From Candidatus Rhabdochlamydia sp. (lineage in GTDB: Bacteria > Chlamydiota > Chlamydiia > Chlamydiales > Rhabdochlamydiaceae): a stretch of 6,736 nucleotides of DNA. Numbering within the stretch: the stretch's first letter is position 1; each line of letters begins with the position of its first letter. The position numbers and the translations under genes were made by a program. Of this stretch, positions 6,630 to 6,736 are shown one piece after another. Location: the NCBI GenBank assembly GCA_030043495.1, contig JASHXO010000017.1, forward strand, positions 1 to 6,736, in the 5' to 3' direction. The notes beneath the pieces are model-generated. The model was given only the letters and a program-made list of their open reading frames with translations, did no database searches and was not told the DNA's origin.

Positions 6630-6736
6630 ATGACAGAAGAAGATTTCAAAGATTCCCAGTTCGATAAGCTGACCATTAAAATTGCGTCAGATGATGTCAT
6701 CCGCAATGAATGGTCGCGTGGGGAGATCAAGAAACC
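6630..6736 (+). CDS. rpoC: DNA-directed RNA polymerase subunit beta', 5' part (3' end outside window)
   Basis: Thirty-five complete codons are visible before the window ends in the middle of the next. The peptide begins MTEEDFKDSQFDKLTIKIA and continues SDDVIRNEWSRGEIKK, with the cut codon starting CC (proline in any completion). This matches the beta' N-terminus, where the segment FDKL, IASD, IR and WS-GEIKKP leads into the clamp and zinc-binding domain that would follow. From memory, Chlamydia RpoC has the same pattern after a different first ten residues. Beta' carries the catalytic aspartates and completes the polymerase core with beta. The gene starts 15 bp after rpoB with a strong Shine-Dalgarno, so the rpoB-rpoC operon is intact up to the edge. 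Confidence 0.95.
   Translation, partial: MTEEDFKDSQFDKLTIKIASDDVIRNEWSRGEIKK

Noticed and set aside
1..6736. A novel defence, mobile or metabolic system
   Set aside because: Every coding stretch is a core transcription or translation gene in conserved order; no accessory genes, insertion boundaries, long repeats or composition shifts were seen.

Overview
This window is a conserved bacterial housekeeping locus read entirely on the + strand: the 3' part of nusG, then rplK (L11), rplA (L1), rplJ (L10), rplL (L7/L12), rpoB (RNA polymerase beta) and the first 35 codons of rpoC (beta'). No mobile element, CRISPR array, rRNA or tRNA gene, or accessory gene is visible. The proteins point to the phylum Chlamydiota. 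From memory of chlamydial sequences, the L11 N-terminal half, the RpoB rifampicin-pocket variant ([16 protein letters not shown]), the PWCGYNYED active-site segment and the RpoC start (FDKLTIKIASDDVIR, then GEIKKP) all resemble Chlamydia closely without being identical. GC content, judged by eye to be in the 40s, suggests an environmental relative such as Waddlia or Parachlamydia rather than Chlamydia itself. This placement is inference, because no database was searched.

Layout. Positions 1-408 hold the NusG C-terminal part, cut by the window edge. A 69-bp spacer with a small hairpin leads to rplK (478-906). A 97-bp spacer with a long imperfect hairpin separates rplK from rplA (1004-1714). 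rplJ (1718-2242) follows rplA after only 3 bp and is probably translationally coupled to it. rplL (2272-2664) starts at GTG. A 185-bp spacer then carries a strong intrinsic terminator or attenuator (2682-2741), possible weak promoter elements and a perfect 6-bp GC-rich hairpin (2796-2810). rpoB (2850-6614) fills the rest, and rpoC begins 15 bp after it with its Shine-Dalgarno overlapping the rpoB stop. No gene-free stretch exceeds 300 bases.

How the genes work together. L11, L1, L10 and L7/L12 build the two ribosomal stalks: L1 at the E-site side, and L11 with L10(L12)n as the GTPase-activating centre. Beta and beta' form the catalytic core of RNA polymerase, and NusG couples that polymerase to Rho or to the leading ribosome. 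Co-locating these genes allows coordinated production of the transcription and translation machinery. The terminator before rpoB is the expected place to lower polymerase output relative to ribosomal protein output.

No previously undescribed system is evident. The points most worth checking are the regulatory structures in the three larger spacers, the lack of room for a conventional L10 leader before rplJ, and a few residue-level oddities in L11, L7/L12 and RpoB.
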